Part shown: piece by piece, positions 62,207 to 64,000 of the stretch
Layout: each line of letters starts with the position of its first letter
Position numbering within the stretch: the first letter of the stretch is position 1
Assembly: GCF_000284375.1 (NCBI RefSeq)
Contig: NC_017249.1
Span: 4,318,001 to 4,382,000, forward strand
From: Bradyrhizobium japonicum USDA 6
GTDB taxonomy: Bacteria > Pseudomonadota > Alphaproteobacteria > Rhizobiales > Xanthobacteraceae
Direction of reading: 5' to 3'
Length of the DNA stretch: 64,000 nucleotides
Position numbers and translations under genes: made by a program
Notes under the pieces: model-generated
Told to the model about the DNA's origin: nothing
Databases searched by the model: none
What the model saw: only the letters and a program-made list of their open reading frames with translations

Positions 62207-64000
62207 ATGGAAAAATCAGACCGCTTCGATGCTGCACAATCCAGCGAGGGGCGTTATCGGCTACTTGTTGAGGCGATCACCGACTACGCGATCTATATGC
62301 TGGATCGCGACGGGCATGTCACCAGCTGGAACCCGGGGGCGAAGCGCTTTAAGGGCTATGAGGCCGAGGAGATCATAGGGCACCACTTCTCGACATTCTA
62401 TACGGAGACCGAGCGGGAGCAGAAAGTGCCTGCGTTGGCGCTGGAGGAGGCGGAGCGAACCGGACGCTTCGAGCGAGAGGGTTGGCGGGTGCGCAAGGAC
62501 GGCACGCAGTTCTGGGCCCATGTCATCATTGACGCGATCCGCTCGCCTAAGGGCGAGCTTGTAGGTTTCGCCAAGATCACTCGGGATCTGACCGAGCGAA
62601 GGGCTGCCGAGGCCAAATTACGCGAAAGCGAGCAGCAGTTCCGGCTAATGGTCCAAAGTGTGACGGACTACGCCATCTACATGCTGGACGTGGAAGGCAA
62701 CGTGGCGAGTTGGAACGCTGGAGCCCAGCGCATCAAGGGGTACGCTCCCGAAGAGATCATCGGTCGCCACTTCTCCAATTTCTATACGGAAGAGGATCGC
62801 GCCGCGGGCCTCCCGCGAACAGGCCTGCAGACCGCATCCCGTGACGGACGGTGGGAGCATGAAGGTCAAAGGGTACGAAAGGACGGCACTCGCTTTTGGG
62901 CGCATGTCGTGATCGACGCGATTCGAGACGACGACGGGAAGCTCGTAGGATTCGCCAAAGTGACCCGGGACATTACAGAACGGCGTGAGGCGGAAGCCGC
63001 GCTCCAGGCGGCGCAAGCAACGATGATCCGATCCCAGAAGCTGGAAGCGATCGGCCAACTTACTGGCGGCGTTGCCCACGACTTCAACAACTTGCTGCAG
63101 GTCATCAGCGGAAATCTGCAACTGCTTAGGAAAGATATCGCTGGTAATGCCCGGGCCGAGATGCGGGTCCAAAACGCCCTCGGAGGTGTGGCCCGAGGTT
63201 CTAAACTTGCCTCTCAACTGCTTGCCTTTGCAAGGCGACAGCCGCTGGAGCCAAGGGTAGTGAACGCGGGCCGTCTCATCAAGAACATGGATGAGATGCT
63301 TCGTCGCGCCCTCGGTGGGGAGATCGAAGTCGAGACGGTCGTCGCAGGTGGGCTGTGGAATAGCCTCATCGACCCGGATCAACTGGAAAATGCGGTCCTG
63401 AATCTTGCGATCAACGCCCGCGACGCGATGAACGGCGAAGGCCGGCTGACGATTGAAGCAAGTAATGCCTTCCTCGACGACGAATATGTCCGCCAGCATG
63501 ACGAGTTGTCTGCGGGACAATACGTGATGATCGCGGTGACCGATACAGGCACCGGAATTCCGCCGGATATCCTGGAACGGGTCTATGAGCCATTCTTCAC
63601 AACCAAGGCGGAGGACAAGGGTACGGGCTTGGGCCTCGCCATGGTTTACGGCTTTCTCAAGCAGTCCGGCGGACACGTGAAAATCTACAGCGAGGTAGGG
63701 GCCGGGACCACGGTGAAGCTGTACTTCCCGCGAGAGATGGCATCCGAAGATACTCTGGTGGGGGCTCCGACCGGAGAGGTTCAAGGCGGAGAGGAAACTG
63801 TCCTCGTGGTTGAGGATGACGATGAGGTTCGCGAGGTCGCGGTCTCGATGCTTACCGAGCTCGGCTACCGCGTGGTCAAGGCGCGAGATGCAGCGAGCGC
63901 ACTCGTCGTTGTCGACAGCGGCATTCCAATAGACCTTATCTTCACCGACGTCATGATGCCTGGCAGCCTGCGTAGCCCGGACTTCGCAAGAAAAGCCAAG
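62207..64000 (+). CDS. PAS-PAS hybrid histidine kinase, truncated by window edge
   Basis: 598 codons with no stop before the edge. Two near-identical PAS/PAC units (about 14-130 and 145-258), each with DYAIYMLD and GFAKITRD/GFAKVTRD. HisKA with His291 (GQLTGGVAHDFNNLLQVI), HATPase with N-box LNLAINARDAM, G1 DTGTGIPP and G2 GTGLGLAMV, then a receiver domain with Asp581 (DLIFTDVMMPG). RBS AGGA before ATG 62207. A cytoplasmic light/oxygen/redox-type PAS sensor; no phosphotransfer partner is in view. Confidence 0.92.
   Translation, partial: MEKSDRFDAAQSSEGRYRLLVEAITDYAIYMLDRDGHVTSWNPGAKRFKGYEAEEIIGHHFSTFYTETEREQKVPALALEEAERTGRFEREGWRVRKDGTQFWAHVIIDAIRSPKGELVGFAKITRDLTERRAAEAKLRESEQQFRLMVQSVTDYAIYMLDVEGNVASWNAGAQRIKGYAPEEIIGRHFSNFYTEEDRAAGLPRTGLQTASRDGRWEHEGQRVRKDGTRFWAHVVIDAIRDDDGKLVGFAKVTRDITERREAEAALQAAQATMIRSQKLEAIGQLTGGVAHDFNNLLQVISGNLQLLRKDIAGNARAEMRVQNALGGVARGSKLASQLLAFARRQPLEPRVVNAGRLIKNMDEMLRRALGGEIEVETVVAGGLWNSLIDPDQLENAVLNLAINARDAMNGEGRLTIEASNAFLDDEYVRQHDELSAGQYVMIAVTDTGTGIPPDILERVYEPFFTTKAEDKGTGLGLAMVYGFLKQSGGHVKIYSEVGAGTTVKLYFPREMASEDTLVGAPTGEVQGGEETVLVVEDDDEVREVAVSMLTELGYRVVKARDAASALVVVDSGIPIDLIFTDVMMPGSLRSPDFARKAK

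Larger units (their letters stand above)
53594..64000. mobile_element. integrative element inserted at tRNA-Thr(TGT), left end to window edge
   Basis: The left end is a 3' tRNA fragment (53594-53640) with an integrase gene 165 bases inside, followed by an AlpA-like gene and a two-primase replication module. Codon usage is less G/C-biased than in the core. The right end, a repeat of the tRNA 3' sequence and an intact tRNA, is not in the window, so the element's length and whether the histidine kinase belongs to it are undecided. Confidence 0.75.

Overview
The window looks like chromosomal DNA of a Bradyrhizobium-type alphaproteobacterium (Rhizobiales). The basis is high G+C, strongly G/C-ending codons, two perfect CtrA-type boxes (TTAA-N7-TTAAC), DUF2336, PAS and GGDEF/EAL signalling proteins, and several families of palindromic intergenic repeats that I associate from memory with Bradyrhizobium. 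No database search was possible, so family names come from motif recognition.

Layout. 0-3 kb: the start of a divergent PAS-type gene, a CtrA box and an intrinsic terminator that together suggest a small RNA, then rhomboid protease, CBS-domain protein and patatin-like phospholipase. 3-10 kb: an exported protein, two regulator/oxidoreductase divergent pairs (LysR/aldo-keto reductase and quinone oxidoreductase/LysR), and about 1.2 kb of gene-free repeat DNA. 10-20 kb: a c-di-GMP GGDEF/EAL protein, serine hydrolase, nitroreductase, threonyl-tRNA synthetase (thrS), an MFS exporter, small exported proteins and an alpha/beta hydrolase. 20-27 kb: an APC permease and an exported protein, then a cupin-type repressor divergent from a compact MFS transporter / MOSC / VanB-type reductase operon. 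27-36 kb: yidD, a ClpP-like exported protein, an IscU/NifU-like scaffold, folE, hisI, a lytic-transglycosylase-like protein, DUF2336, an Hpt protein with a single-domain response regulator, and a DUF2975/HTH pair with a 21-bp palindromic operator. 36-53.5 kb: NAD kinase, S10 peptidase, a second serine hydrolase, a TPR protein, an outer-membrane beta-barrel, a methyl-accepting chemotaxis protein, dienelactone hydrolase, methyltransferase, a cytochrome c-PQQ propeller fusion, a GFA protein, TerC, and many very small membrane or exported proteins.

At 53.6 kb the chromosome is interrupted. A 3' fragment of tRNA-Thr(TGT) on the minus strand is followed at once by a tyrosine integrase. After it come an AlpA-like excisionase/regulator, a Topo VI/Spo11-like Toprim protein broken by a frameshift, a P4-type primase-helicase and an archaeo-eukaryotic-type primase-polymerase. 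Two perfect palindromes and tandem repeats between the two replication genes look like an element origin. The element continues past a gene-poor stretch, with a PilZ-like gene and a hybrid histidine kinase, and runs off the window. The intact tRNA and second attachment site should lie beyond 64 kb. No capsid, conjugation or known defence genes are visible in the part seen, so the element's type is undecided.

Most of the window is ordinary core genome. The points most worth following are the replication-competent integrative element, the frameshifted Toprim gene, the candidate small RNA at 0.2-0.43 kb, the DUF2975/HTH operator, and the transporter/MOSC/reductase operon.
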